Below, piece by piece: positions 20,390-29,650 of a stretch of DNA of 64,000 nt. The first letter of the stretch is position 1. Each line of letters starts with the position of its first letter. The position numbers were made by a program, and so were the translations under genes. Source of the stretch: Sthenelais limicola (lineage: Eukaryota; Annelida; Polychaeta; Phyllodocida; Sigalionidae); NCBI GenBank assembly GCA_942159475.1, contig OW804094.1:8811555-8875554 (forward strand). Reading direction: 5' to 3'. The notes beneath the pieces are model-generated. The model did not search any database and was not told where the DNA came from. It worked only from the letters and a program-made list of their open reading frames with translations.

Positions 20390-20839
20390 AATACAATCCA
20401 AAATGTCCCATAACTTGGACAGACGAAAGTGAAAAATTCCTCACATTATATCTATAGAAATAAATAAACATTCTTGCATGGAAACTCACTAATATAGGGG
20501 TCAGATTTTCAGAAAATGTACAATTCAACTTCACCAATCCTCTCAAATAACCCAAATTTAAGACGGAAATCAAGTTCAAAACACAGTTCAACCTAACCAA
20601 ACACATTGCTAGAATCAATGCAATGCTGAATATAGTCGAATTTAACTAGTATCGACCAAATTGCAGCCAAATTCAACTGACTTTACTAGATGTGTAGTTG
20701 CCAATTGTACATTTTCTGAAATCTGACCCATATGATACAATTCAAAATGTCCCTTAACTTGGACAGACGAAAGTGAAAAATTCCACACATTATATCTATA
20801 GAAACAAATAAACATTCTTGCATGGAAACGCACTAATAT
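20390..20839. repeat. 107-bp direct repeat flanking a family B copy
   Basis: 20390-20496 and 20732-20839 are near-identical direct copies (shared CTTGGACAGACGAAAGTG, ATATCTATAGAAA, ATTCTTGCATGGAAAC). The family B element at 20498-20729 sits exactly between them, at an ATAT shared by both units. Confidence 0.85.
20498..20729 (-). mobile_element. Family B MITE between duplicated flanks
   Basis: Full element with GGGGTCAGATTTTCAG and CTGAAATCTGACCC ends. Subtype with CAACCTAACCAAACACATTG. Confidence 0.9.
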
Positions 20840-20883
20840 ATAGCTATGTGTACGCTTCTGTAGCAACCTTTGCTAGACAGCAC

Positions 20884-20962
20884 TGACCCGGCCCAGTGGG
20901 GATCTGAACCCTTGACCTTCAGATGACATGGCTGGAGCTCTTACCATCTGAGCCACCGGAAC
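20884..20962 (-). repeat. tRNA-like sequence, probably SINE head or pseudogene
   Basis: On the minus strand: GTTCCGG acceptor-like start, D-arm GCTC/GAGC around AGATGGTAA, then an anticodon region ending CATCTGAAGG, and a T-arm GGGTTCAGATCCC. The acceptor 3' strand CTGGGCC pairs only partly. The anticodon stem is irregular, so a working tRNA is unlikely. Confidence 0.5.
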
Positions 20963-20997
20963 AGCCTTTCAATGGCAAACACACCAAATTGCATTAT

Positions 20998-21095
20998 TCA
21001 ATAGGGGAGTTACATGTCTCACTGCGCATGTCTGTCACAGTGCATGCTGGGATGGATTCAGTTCAAATCTGACATACAAATATTTGGCAACAATT
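20998..21095 (+). mobile_element. Family C element, left-end fragment
   Basis: TCAATAGGGGAGTTACATG, CACTGCGCATGTCTGTCACA and GCATGCTGGGATGGATTCAG mark the plus-orientation left end. It breaks off at GGCAACAATTTCATC, where a family B fragment begins. Confidence 0.8.
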
Positions 21096-21238
21096 TCATC
21101 ATAAAATGTACAATTTAACTTCGTCAATTCTCTCAAATAACCCAAATTCCAGACAAAAATAAAGTTCAAAATATCGTTCAACCTAACCAAACAGATTGCT
21201 AGAATCAATGCAATATTGAATATACTCGAATTCACCTA
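21096..21238 (-). mobile_element. Family B MITE, fragment inside family C
   Basis: ATAAAATGTACAATT then the AACCTAACCAAACAGATTGC subtype interior. Both outer tips are missing. Confidence 0.75.
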
Positions 21239-21299
21239 ATTGCTCGCTGGGAGGGGGTAGCGGTAGGTGAGTGGTGATGACATCATTTATTCCATGTAT

Positions 21300-21534
21300 G
21301 GGTCAGATTTTCAGAAAAGGTACAATTCAACTTCACCAATCCTCTCAAATAACCCAAATTTCAGACAAAAATAAAGCACAAAATACAGTTCAACCTAACC
21401 AAACAGATTGCTAGAATCAATGCAATGTTGAATATTCTCGAATTCACCTAATATTGACCAAATTGCAGCCTAATTTAGCAGTATTTACTAAATATGCACA
21501 ACTGCCAATTGTACATTTTCTGAAAATCTGACCC
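21300..21534 (-). mobile_element. Family B MITE, full length
   Basis: Clean inverted ends (GGGTCAGATTTTCAG, CTGAAAATCTGACCC). Flanks GTAT and ATAA share only a TA core. Confidence 0.9.
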
Positions 21535-21610
21535 ATAAATTACATGGATCTTGACATTTGACAAGATACAATATTAGTTACAGTATTCTTACAATTTTCG
21601 AAAAAAATGT

Positions 21611-21701
21611 TCCCCTATATTTACATGTCAGATTCCAACAGAATCCATCCCAGGATGCACCGTAACAGACATGCGCAGTGGCACATGCAACTCCCCCATT
21701 G
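21611..21701 (-). mobile_element. Family C element, inverted end fragment
   Basis: Minus-strand family C end: CATCCCAGGATGCACCGTAA, CAGACATGCGCAGTGGCACA and GCAACTCCCCCATTG. With 20998-21095 it forms an inward-facing pair of the same end around the B copies. Confidence 0.75.
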
Positions 21702-21942
21702 TTTCTCACCTTGACCCCAGTAAAACCAAATCCAATAATATAAATTATTATTTCAGGTGTTTATTTATTCCAGACGCAATGCAATCCCTTATTGGAATAA
21801 GGAAGTTCATTGTTATGAACTTGCACCACGATTAATCTCCAGATCCAATTTAGAAATACCTTGCAGAATTTATGAAAAAATCCGTTTCGAGGACAAGAAA
21901 TGATTTTGATGAAAGACACATACGTGACAACCCAGCTATATA

Positions 21943-21987
21943 AGGGTAAAATCGCCAGAAAATGTACAATTCACCTTCTCAATTAAC
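21943..21987 (-). mobile_element. Family B left-end scrap next to family A
   Basis: GGGTAAAATCGCCAG, AAAATGTACAATTCACC. Only the first about 40 bp remain before unrelated bases and a family A start. Confidence 0.65.
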
Positions 21988-22005
21988 ACACATTTGTGAT
22001 GTGTT

Positions 22006-22170
22006 TCAGGAAAATGAGTCATAAGTCGCAAAATTAATATTTTTCAAAGTGACTACATTTAGTTACTTTACTGTTTATTGACCCCCAGAAATATTGGATT
22101 TTTTTTTTCAAAAACGAAAATATCAAACCTAAAATCTAGAAATACTTATTGGATTGTTAGACTGTTTACT
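22006..22170 (+). mobile_element. Family A MITE, deleted and 3'-truncated
   Basis: TGTGATGTGTTTCAGGAAAA, then a jump from TTTTTCAAAGTG to ACTACATTTAGTTAC. It ends at TTAGACTGTTTACTATG, where a CpG-dense stretch begins. Confidence 0.85.
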
Positions 22171-22515
22171 ATGGAAAGCGGAATACATATAACCGAAAAT
22201 GGCGCATGCGCAAAAAGCGGCTCAATAGTAATTGAATGGGGAGCGTACTTTTCGCATCCGTCAATATCGGCCGATACATACGGGTTCCTCCGACTAAAAC
22301 GGGTGCACCAAATGCGCCCTGTGTTTTTTTCGGCCGGTAATTTCGGCCGCGGCCGAAAAAAACGGGTGACTAAGCGTTAAAAGCGCGATGTGTGACCGAA
22401 ATTGGCGCATGTGTGACCGAAATCGGCGCATGACACACCGATATTTTCGCCCGTCTTTTGCGTCAAATGCGCATCTTTTGCGTCAAATGCGGCCGTCAAA
22501 TGGGCCCGGAGATGA
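22171..22515. promoter_or_regulatory. CpG-dense patch with NRF-1-like motif
   Basis: In an otherwise AT-rich window this stretch is dense in CG dinucleotides: GGCGCATGCGC, TTTCGGCCG, GCGGCCG. Short motifs recur: AAATNGGCGCATG twice and TTTTGCGTCAAATGCG twice. GCGCATGCGC near 22202 matches the core of the NRF-1 site. It could be an unmethylated CpG island or promoter, or a recent foreign insert. The overlapping 100-codon frame (22078-22380) begins inside the family A copy and is not convincing as a gene. Confidence 0.35.
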
Positions 22516-22566
22516 AGGGGGGTAGGGTATGGGGGAGGAGGGGTATGTAACATACATGTACAATAT

Positions 22567-22801
22567 GGGTCAGATTTTCAGAAAATGTACAATTGGCAGC
22601 TGTACATATTTAGTCAATTCTGCTAAACTAGGCTACAATTTGGTCAATACTAGGTAAATTGGGTATATTTGGCATTGTATTGATCCTAGCAATCTGGTTG
22701 GTTAGGTTGAACTGTATTTTGAAGTTTATTTTCGTCAGAAATCTTGTTTTTTTATAGAAGATTGGTGACGTTGAATTGTACATTTTCTGAAAATCTGACC
22801 C
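22567..22801 (+). mobile_element. Family B MITE, TSD ATAT
   Basis: Clean inverted ends, flanked by ATAT on both sides (22563-22566, 22802-22805). Immediately left of the minisatellite. Confidence 0.95.
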
Positions 22802-22821
22802 ATATAATGAAACGTAATACA

Positions 22822-22980
22822 TATTCCTGTACCTCCAACCTGTACATACCCCTGTACGTCCTCCTGTACCTCCTCCTGTACACCCTCCTGTACCTCCTCC
22901 TGTACACCCCCCTGTACCTCCTACTGTACATACCCCTGTACCTCCTCCTGTACGTCCTCCTGTATGTCCCCTTGTACCTG
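22822..22980 (-). repeat. Minisatellite block 1 (C-rich strand)
   Basis: About 13 units of a 12-mer close to CCTGTACCTCCT. The reverse complement is the GGTACAGGAGGA unit of block 4. Confidence 0.9.
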
Positions 22981-22989
22981 TTAAAAGTG

Positions 22990-24000
22990 GTGGAGGGAGT
23001 TACCTGAGGAGGTTACTGGAGGAGGTACTGGAAAGGGGTATATTTTGTTACTGGAGGAACTTACCTGAGGTTACTAGGGGAGGTACTGGAAAGGGGTATA
23101 GTTGGCTACTGGAAGAGGTTACTGGAGGAAGTTATCTGAGGAGGTTACTGGAAAGGGGTATAGTTGGTTACTGGAGGAGGAGGTTACTGGAGGAGGTTAC
23201 TGGAGGAAGTACTGGAGGAGGTTACTGGAGGAGGTACTGGAGGAGGTTACTGGAGGAGGTACTGGAGGAGGTTACTGGAGGAGGTACTGGAGGAGGTTAC
23301 TGGAGGAGGTTACTGGAGGAGGTACTGGAGGAGGTTACTGGAGGAGGTACTGGAGGAGGTTACTGGAGGAGGTACTGGATGAGGTACTGGAGGAGGTTAC
23401 TGGAGGAGGTTACTGGAGGAGGTTACTGGAGGAGGTACTGGAGGAGGTTACTGGAGGAGGTACTGGAGGAGGTTACTGGAGGAGGTACTGGAGGAGGTTA
23501 CTGGAGGAGGTACTGGAGGAGGTAACTGGAGGAGGTTACTGGAGGAGGTTACAGGAGGAGTTTACTGGAGGAGGTACTGGAGGAGGTTACTGGAGGAGGT
23601 TACTGGAGGAGGTACTGGAGGAGGTTACTGGAGGAGGTACTGGAGGAGGTACTGGAGGAGGTACTGGAGGAGGTTACTGGAGGAGGTTACTGGAGGAGGG
23701 TACTGGAGGAGGTTACTGGAGGAGGTACTGGAGGAGGTTACTGAAGGAGGGTACTGGAGGAGGGTACTGGAGGAGGTACTGGAGGAGGTTACTGGAGGAG
23801 GTACTGGAGGAGGTATTGGAGGAGGTACTGGAGGAGGTTACTGGAGGAGGTATTGGAGGAGGTTACTGGAGAAGGGTACTGGAGGAGGGTACTGGAGGGG
23901 GTTACTGGAGGAGGTACTGGAAGAGGTTAATGGAGGAGGTACTGGAGGAGGTATTGGAGGAGGTATTGGAAGAGGTTCTGGAGGAGGTACTGGAGGGTAT
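22990..24000 (+). repeat. Minisatellite block 2 (GGAGGAGGTACT array)
   Basis: About 80 units of GGAGGAGGTACT (12 bp) mixed with GGAGGAGGTTACT (13 bp), with a few variants (GGGTACT, GGTATT). All plus-strand frames stay open because the unit has no stop codon, so the 301-codon frame here is not evidence of a gene. The strand is G-rich with GG runs at a spacing suited to G-quadruplexes. Confidence 0.95.
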
Positions 24001-24023
24001 TTCATGATAGAATAATGTGAGCG

Positions 24024-24090
24024 GAATGTGCATCCCCCTGTACCTCCTCCTAGCTGTACCTCCCCCTATGCATCCATCTGTACTTCCTGC
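24024..24090 (-). repeat. Minisatellite block 3 (C-rich strand)
   Basis: A few units of CCCCTGTACCTCCTCCT-type sequence, returning to the orientation of block 1 between two G-rich blocks. Confidence 0.75.
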
Positions 24091-24356
24091 AGGAGGAGGT
24101 ACAGACAGATGTACAGGAGGAAGTATGGGGGATGTACAGGAGGAAGTGCAGGGAGATGAACAGGAGGAATTATGGGGGATTTACAGGGGGAAGTACAGGA
24201 GGATATACAGTGGGACTTACAGGGGGAGGTACGGGAGGACATACAAGGGGATCTACAAGAGGAGGTACATGGGGAAGTGCAGGGGGATGTACAGGAGGAA
24301 GTATGGGGGATGGTACACGAGGATGTACAGGAGGAAATACAGCAGGAGGTTCAGGG
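24090..24356 (+). repeat. Minisatellite block 4 (GTACAGGAGGAA array)
   Basis: Diverged 12-mers such as GTACAGGAGGAA and GTATGGGGGAT. The unit differs from that of block 2 by A for T at one position when phased as GGTAC(A/T)GGAGGA. Open frames on both strands follow from the repeat. Confidence 0.85.
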
Positions 24357-24460
24357 GTACTTCCTCCAGTAACCTCCTCCAGTACCTCCTCCAGTAACCT
24401 CCAGTAATCTCCGCCAGTACTTCCTCCACTTACAACCTGCAGTAACCTCCTCCAGTACAT
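24357..24460 (-). repeat. Minisatellite block 5 (inverted block 2 unit)
   Basis: CCTCCAGTAACCTCCTCCAG-type units, the reverse complement of the block 2 unit, including the 13-base form with AGTAACC. Confidence 0.9.
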
Positions 24461-24742
24461 CCTCTCATTTAGTCCAATCTGCTAAAATGTGTCTTGAATA
24501 ATGTTGGAAAATTGTGGTTACTCCAGGGCTGGGCAAGCCATTAAAACATGCACTATCCCCCATATGTTCCAGTGCTCCCCCCAAATAGTGATACACTAAT
24601 AGCACTGGTTATGATAAAAGGGGAAATAGAGATAAAGTAATGGTAGAAGTAATGGTAGAAGTAATGGGAGGTAGTGTAGGTAAGTGTAGGTAAGTAAGTG
24701 TAGGTTGGAGTTGTATAGAGCCCTTGAGAAGGGAAGGAAAAG

Positions 24743-24945
24743 GCGATAATAGGGAATGTTGATAATTTTAAAGAATTTTTAATGGAAAATGGTAGAGGGG
24801 TAAATAAGAATTCTAATGGGAGTGAAAATTTAATTGGTAAGGTGAGCGATAATAGGGAGGGTTGATAATTTTAAAGAATTTTTAATGGAAAATGGTAGAG
24901 GGGTAAATAAGAATTCTAATGGGAGTGAAAATTTAATAAGGAAAA
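24743..24945 (+). repeat. 103-bp tandem duplication
   Basis: 24743-24845 and 24846-24945 are nearly identical (GCGATAATAGGGA, TTTAAAGAATTTTTAATGG, GGTAAATAAGAATTC). Just upstream (24640-24715) lie small repeats of GTAATGGTAGAA and GTGTAGGTAA. Confidence 0.9.
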
Positions 24946-25092
24946 TTAATAGTTTAGAAGTTATGAGGGTTGAAAGATGAAATAAAAAAAATAATTATCA
25001 GAGGACCTCACCTGAGATTCACTCAGAGACACAAGTTACAAAGTTATTATTTTGCATCTATTGGGTATCTAGTCCTTGGGGTCGCATCAATA

Positions 25093-25503
25093 TGTGATGT
25101 GTTTCAGGAAAATGAGTCATAAGTCGCAAAATATGGATTTTGAGATATCACCATATTTGAAAAGAGGAGACCAAGCTGATTCCAATGATAGTAAACACTA
25201 GGACACCTAATAAGTATTTCTATATTTTAAGTTTGATACTTTTATTTTTGAAAAAAAAAAGTTTGCTATATTTCTAGATGGGTAATTACCAGTGAAGTAA
25301 CTAAATATACTCCATACAAAGGCCTTCAAAAAGGCAAGAAAATATTTATTACAATGTCCCGAAATTTGTGATATGGATTCATATGCCTATATGTATTAAA
25401 CCCTCTAAAAATCAGAACTATTGAATAAAGAGATCTTCTGAAAAAACCCTTTGAATAATATCAATTTTGCGACTTATGACCCATTTTCTCGGAACACGTC
25501 ACA
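25093..25503 (-). mobile_element. Family A MITE, full length
   Basis: TGTGATGTGTTTCAGGAAAA to GGAACACGTCACA, 411 bp, TA on the left. The right AP-1-like core is changed to TGACCCAT. Confidence 0.95.
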
Positions 25504-25509
25504 CTTGTG

Positions 25510-25542
25510 CAATGACACACACATGCAACTCCCCTATTGTAA
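25510..25542 (-). mobile_element. Family C right-end scrap
   Basis: CACACATGCAACTCCCCTATTG only. Confidence 0.5.
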
Positions 25543-25580
25543 TTTTCTGGTGGCGATTTCAGCCTAGTAGTATTGGAAGA

Positions 25581-25750
25581 GGACAGGAGCAGAAAGTAAT
25601 GGATCCTGCCACGCTATCCACTAATATCCTGATCCTTATCTAACATCAATGACATGACCACCTTCAACACTAACATCAAGCTTTGCTCCTTCTACTGCTG
25701 GTGCTCAACATCTGAGCAATGAGCAGCTCTGATTCCCTAATCAATTGCAC
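25581..25750 (+). repeat. 170-bp repeat I, copy 1
   Basis: From GGACAGGAGCAGAAAG to ATCAATTGCAC. The second copy at 56899-57068 is also 170 bp and nearly identical. Both end exactly where a family C element starts. Confidence 0.9.
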
Positions 25751-26289
25751 CAATAGGGGAGTTTGCATAGCCGCCATTTTGAATCTTGATTCCCATGGAA
25801 CAGTAGAAAAACTATGCCATGTTCATCATGGGATATTTATCAATGTTCTAATGACAATGTTCACATTCACGTTCAAATCCCAATCCACCCTTTAGGGTGT
25901 CGTGCGATTTGACCCACCGATCGATTTGGAACTTCCATCGGGCCATTAGATATAAGTACCATAAGTCCTATAACTCAGATTTTATTTATACTTGGTTAAC
26001 CTACTCCCCTTTTCAGGGTTAGTTCTGTCGGCAAGTTGACTTGTCCTTTTCAATGAAGCACACAAGAAATACAAAGAAATAAAGGAGATTGAAATGAGAT
26101 TTACATTGGTGATTATTAGGTTTCAATATTCACTGTGCCACTCAGACTAAAAAAAAACCAAATATATTTTGTTAAATATCAAGCTTTGACAACGATATAC
26201 TTCTGTGAGCCCAAACATTGATGAATAATTGTCTAATATAGTAGTGTCTTCGAACGACCTTCTCGCTCATATAGAAACTGTAATATTAT

Positions 26290-26424
26290 TATAGCAAATG
26301 GCATGATGGAGGGTTCAAACTGATCGAGACCCCTCAGAAAACGGGACGAACCCCGAAGGGGTGAGTTCTCGTTTTCTGAGGGGTCGAGATCAGTTTGAAC
26401 CCGAACAGAGTGTCATTTGCTATT
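26290..26424. repeat. Large palindrome / foldback
   Basis: Arms 26311-26343 and 26370-26402 pair over 33 bp with two mismatches. Outer arms (ATAGCAAATG at 26291-26300, CATTTGCTAT at 26414-26423) extend the fold. The loop itself contains CCCCGAAGGGG, a 4-bp hairpin with a GAA loop. Confidence 0.9.
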
Positions 26425-26727
26425 TATTACACACTCTATTTGGATGTTAAAAAGTAAATTTAACTTGTTTAGCCTATAGTTTAGCTTGAGGAAGCTTGAT
26501 TCACTGCAATTTGTAGGCCTAAGTTACGCGGTTGGGACAACATCATCTGGCCTATGCTGCACCAATGAAATTGCGTCTTTGGCCGAACTGTACACATGAA
26601 CGATTCGGATCGACTGAACTGCACCTCCAAACTGCACCTTTCTAACTGCTCATGTGTGTAATAACTGCTTAAATGATTTAAACTTGTACTACCTTTTGCT
26701 TATCATTTATTAAATTGATTTTCTCCC

Positions 26728-26790
26728 TTGAGTCTCATGAGATTATCATGTACCATGAAAATGTGCTCAATACAATTTCTTTAAAAAAAA
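26728..26790 (+). repeat. Poly-A retroposon 3' end
   Basis: TTGAGTCTCATGAGATTATC, then CAATACAATTTCTTTAAA and A run: a copy of the four-member tail family. Confidence 0.5.
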
Positions 26791-26889
26791 CTCATGTTGA
26801 GTGTCAGTGATATTTGTTTGCTTATTTTTGATAGCCAATAGATAGGATAACAAGTTGTAATGGTGGCTATGCAAACCCCCCTATTGCAC

Positions 26890-27036
26890 GAACAGACATC
26901 CTTGCCTCCTCCCTGCTATCTATTGAAGCAGTACATCCCAGGGCTGACAGGCCGATCAGTCTGCAATCTTGTGGGGACTTGGCTGCCTATAGAGAAACCT
27001 AACACTGATTAATAACAAGCTTTAGCCGAGGTAAAA
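26890..27036. other. Unassigned spacer
   Basis: Nothing recognised. Confidence 0.4.
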
Positions 27037-27037
27037 T

Positions 27038-27271
27038 GGTCAGATCGACAGAAAATGTACAATTCAACTTCGCCAATCCTCTCAAATAACCCTTATTTAA
27101 GACAAAAATAAGGTACAAAGTGCAGTTTAACATAGCAGAACTGATATATTAAATCCACGTGACACCAAAATTACTCAGATATACTCGGTATTTTACAGTT
27201 TTCAGCCTAATTAAGCAGAATTTACTAGATGTATAGAGCTGCCAATTGTACATTTTCTGACGACTTGACCC
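27038..27271 (-). mobile_element. Family B MITE
   Basis: Ends TGGTCAGATCGACAG and CTGACGACTTGACCC. Subtype with AACATAGCAGAACTGATA. Confidence 0.85.
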
Positions 27272-27426
27272 AAAAGGCTGTGGTCTGTGGTGTTAGTGGT
27301 GAAACTGCGGTTGGTCAGTGAGGAGAGAATTGATCACTTTACGAGTTAAATGTTTGGTTCAACTCGAGGTGATCCTTGAAGGCTCGAGAGATTGAATTGA
27401 ATTAGAAAAAACTTCATTTGTCAAAT

Positions 27427-27493
27427 TGATGTATTTTAGGAAAATGAGTCAAACTGATATTTTTTCAACGTGATTTAAAGATCACTTTATTGG
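27427..27493 (+). mobile_element. Family A left-end fragment
   Basis: TGATGTATTTTAGGAAAATG, AACTGATATTTTTTCAACG, then lost within about 70 bp. Confidence 0.65.
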
Positions 27494-27879
27494 CAGGCAG
27501 TTTGTCCGTCTGCCCCTGTTTATCTAGATCAACAGTAACAAGTACATAGTCAACAGTTAATACATAGGTAACAAAACATCTAACAGTAAAAGTGTGTTGA
27601 GTCTTTAGCTCCTTTTCTATTAGTCTCGTTGTTGTTACTGCTATTGCCTCATTGATTTGGCAAAACAGGTCTATATTTTGGTTTTCTGTGAACAGTAATC
27701 ACTTGTACACAGGATTGCAAAGTTACTGGGAATATTTTAGGACAAAATCCTTTTGGTTAAGAAGTTGCAACTCTGGGGCCAATCCATTCCACACCATACA
27801 TTGGGGCTTAGTACATACTTTGTGTTGTTTGGCTTTGTAACCCCAAACTTACCCCCGCCGACTATGAGGGCTTCATAAT
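27494..27879. other. Unassigned spacer
   Basis: A 62-codon plus-strand frame (27652-27840) has no recognisable domain. No repeats shared with the window. Confidence 0.4.
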
Positions 27880-28210
27880 ACAAAACATGGATTTTGAGGT
27901 ATCATGATATTTGAAAAGTTGAGATCAAGCGGATTCTAATGATAGTGAACAGTGGGACATATACAAAATATTTCTTTATATTACGTCTGAAAATGAAGTT
28001 TGCAATATTTGTGGGTCGACATTTGCTAGTAAATTAGTTGAATATGATCTATAGGATGACCTTGAAAATGCATGGATTTATCTTACACATTGTCTTGACA
28101 TTTGGTACAGCCTAAAACTGAAAACATTAACCCAAAGACATTATATGAATAAAACACTTTAAAAAATATCAATTTTGCGACTTGTGACTTATTTCCCTAA
28201 AACACATCAC
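27880..28210 (-). mobile_element. Family A MITE, left tip missing
   Basis: Begins at CAAAACATGGATTTTGAGG and ends ACTTATTTCCCTAAAACACA then TCAC. Confidence 0.8.
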
Positions 28211-28239
28211 TGGTGCACCCTGAGTTAATGCAAGGCACT

Positions 28240-28465
28240 TGTAGTGTTAAAGGGACTAAGGGTTAATATGTTTAACCTGTCGTGCCGACATAGGAAATAG
28301 GGTAGTTGTGGAACTATGTCCTATTTTAATATCACAGGAAATGAGAATGGGATCAATATGCATACTAATTACTTTTGCTTATGTATGCAACATATGCATG
28401 TTCACATCTTGGGAGTGTATTCTTCATAAGGCCCTTGTCCACTAAGCCGATGCTCATGCGTTTGT
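28240..28465 (+). repeat. Repeat F, copy 1
   Basis: From TGTAGTGTTAAAGGGAC through TAATATGTTTAACCTGTCG and TAGGAAATAGGGTAGTTG to GGCCCTTGTCCACTAAGC. An inverted copy lies at 60119-60388. Contains its own hairpin (TAGGAAATAGG against CCTATTT). Confidence 0.8.
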
Positions 28466-28605
28466 CAATCTTTGTCAATGTGATATAGTGCTGTAGTGAT
28501 GTAGTTTATAACAAGGCAGGGCCTGAGAACATCCACAATAGTGTTAGCGCGTATAAATCTAGGTGGGCAATTACCAGTTAAGTAATGACATGTACTCCAC
28601 AGGAT

Positions 28606-28775
28606 TTCTTTTCTATTCAACATTTTTATACAGCAAGACATGACTATTTGTCAAGACCAAAGCTCACAGCATCTGTAATGATATTCTGCCTGGCGCTGTG
28701 TCTAGTGTGGTGTTAACTATCTAGGTGCATGACTATATAATGTAACTAAAAATAGGAACTAATAACATCGAAATA
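28606..28775 (-). mobile_element. Nested insert with AGGAT duplication
   Basis: About 170 bp between AGGAT repeats (28601-28605, 28776-28780). T-rich at its left (TTCTTTTC), so on the minus strand it would end A-rich. Possibly a short retroposon. Confidence 0.55.
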
Positions 28776-28912
28776 AGGATGACCTTCAAAACGCAGGGAT
28801 ACCCTTAATACACTGTCTTAAGATTTCGTACATTTATTCATATGACTTTAAAAAACCCTCCAAAAATGACAACATTCCAACAATGAAATCTTATGAATAA
28901 AATACTTTGAGA

Positions 28913-29308
28913 CATATTTATCAAAGTAAGGTGGGCCGCATGTATATCTTATGCCCGGGTCGATGTATAGAAGTTTACCTATATAATTTATTATATGGGA
29001 ATATATCTGGACAACTGGAAGTCGGCCGCTGTTCATCTGACCTTGGGTTCTCGCACTCTGCAGTCCCAAGCCAGAAGCCATGACAGCTACACCACTTTGA
29101 AAAAAAAAATGTCTGTGCTTCGGTTAATAAAGAGTGGCATAAGTTACCGATGCCTCCGCATCCCTGCCTTATTATGATATTCTCTATTTAACTGAGGACG
29201 AGATATATGATAATGGATTGGAAAACCGATATCATTAGTTTAGGTATTTTTATTTAATCACTAGCTTTCGGGCTATGGTGTGCCCCTCATCAGGTCCAGG
29301 TTCTCAGG
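28913..29308 (-). mobile_element. Nested retroposon-like insert, 10-bp duplication
   Basis: About 396 bp bracketed by TACTTTGAGA. On the minus strand the start region carries CTGATGAGGGGCACACC and AGCCCGAAAGCTAGTG, then AATAAAAATACC. The motif GCCCGAAAGCTNGTG recurs in the insert at 55135-55345. Variable-length target duplications suit a target-primed element; Penelope-like is a guess. Confidence 0.55.
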
Positions 29309-29367
29309 TACTTTGAGAAATATCAGTTTTGCAACCTGTGACACATTTTCCGGTAACACTTCACATT

Positions 29368-29545
29368 TGTGATACGTTTTAGGAAATTGAGTCATAAGTC
29401 GCAAACTATGGATTTTGAGATATCACTATATTTGAAAAGAGGAGATCAAGGTGATTCTTATGATAGTAAACACTAGGACACCTAATAAGGATTTCTATAT
29501 TTTAAGTTTAATATTTTTTATTTTTGGAAAAAAAAGTCTGCATTA
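29368..29545 (-). mobile_element. Family A MITE, truncated, second of a dimer
   Basis: Starts TGTGATACGTTTTAGGAAAT only two bases (TT) after the previous copy. It ends in the A-run near 29535, where a family B half begins. Confidence 0.85.
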
Positions 29546-29552
29546 TGAACGT

Positions 29553-29650
29553 CAATTTTCACTTAAATTTGGGTTATTAATTATTAAGCAGTCCTTGGGT
29601 TATTAAGGACTGGTGAAGGTGAATTAAATATTTTTTGATAATTTGACCCA
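29553..29650 (+). mobile_element. Family B right-half fragment fused to family A
   Basis: TTTTCACTTAAATTTGGGTT then GGACTGGTGAAGGTGAATT and TTGATAATTTGACCC. A GGGTTATTAA repeat has been added inside. Confidence 0.65.

Larger units (their letters stand above)
25751..26886. mobile_element. 1.1-kb long family C-type element
   Basis: Left end CAATAGGGGAGTTTGCATAG and right end CTATGCAAACCCCCCTATTG form an inverted repeat of about 28 bp. CAC flanks both sides (25748-25750, 26887-26889), suggesting a 3-bp target duplication. The first about 110 bp match the family C minus end; the rest is unlike short C copies and holds a palindrome (26290-26424) and a poly-A tail repeat (26728-26790). No transposase frame was seen. 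Confidence 0.75.
28560..29365 (-). mobile_element. Family A MITE carrying two nested insertions
   Basis: Host pieces at 28560-28605, 28776-28912 and 29319-29365 join into one minus-oriented copy. The first insert is flanked by AGGAT on both sides; the second by TACTTTGAGA (28903-28912, 29309-29318). Confidence 0.75.

Noticed and set aside
20884..20962. Functional tRNA gene
   Set aside because: D- and T-arms look right, but the anticodon stem and acceptor pairing are poor and box B has a changed base; kept only as tRNA-like.
22078..22380. 100-codon plus-strand frame over the CpG patch
   Set aside because: It begins in the family A MITE and crosses its breakpoint; composition is not protein-like.
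23102..24007. 301-codon plus-strand open frame (YWRRLLEEV / TGGG repeats)
   Set aside because: It is a by-product of a 12/13-base minisatellite whose unit has no stop codon; all three frames are open and no start, splice or domain context is present.
24017..24460. Overlapping frames of 66-126 codons on both strands
   Set aside because: Same cause: the GTACAGGAGGAA-type repeat lacks stops on both strands.
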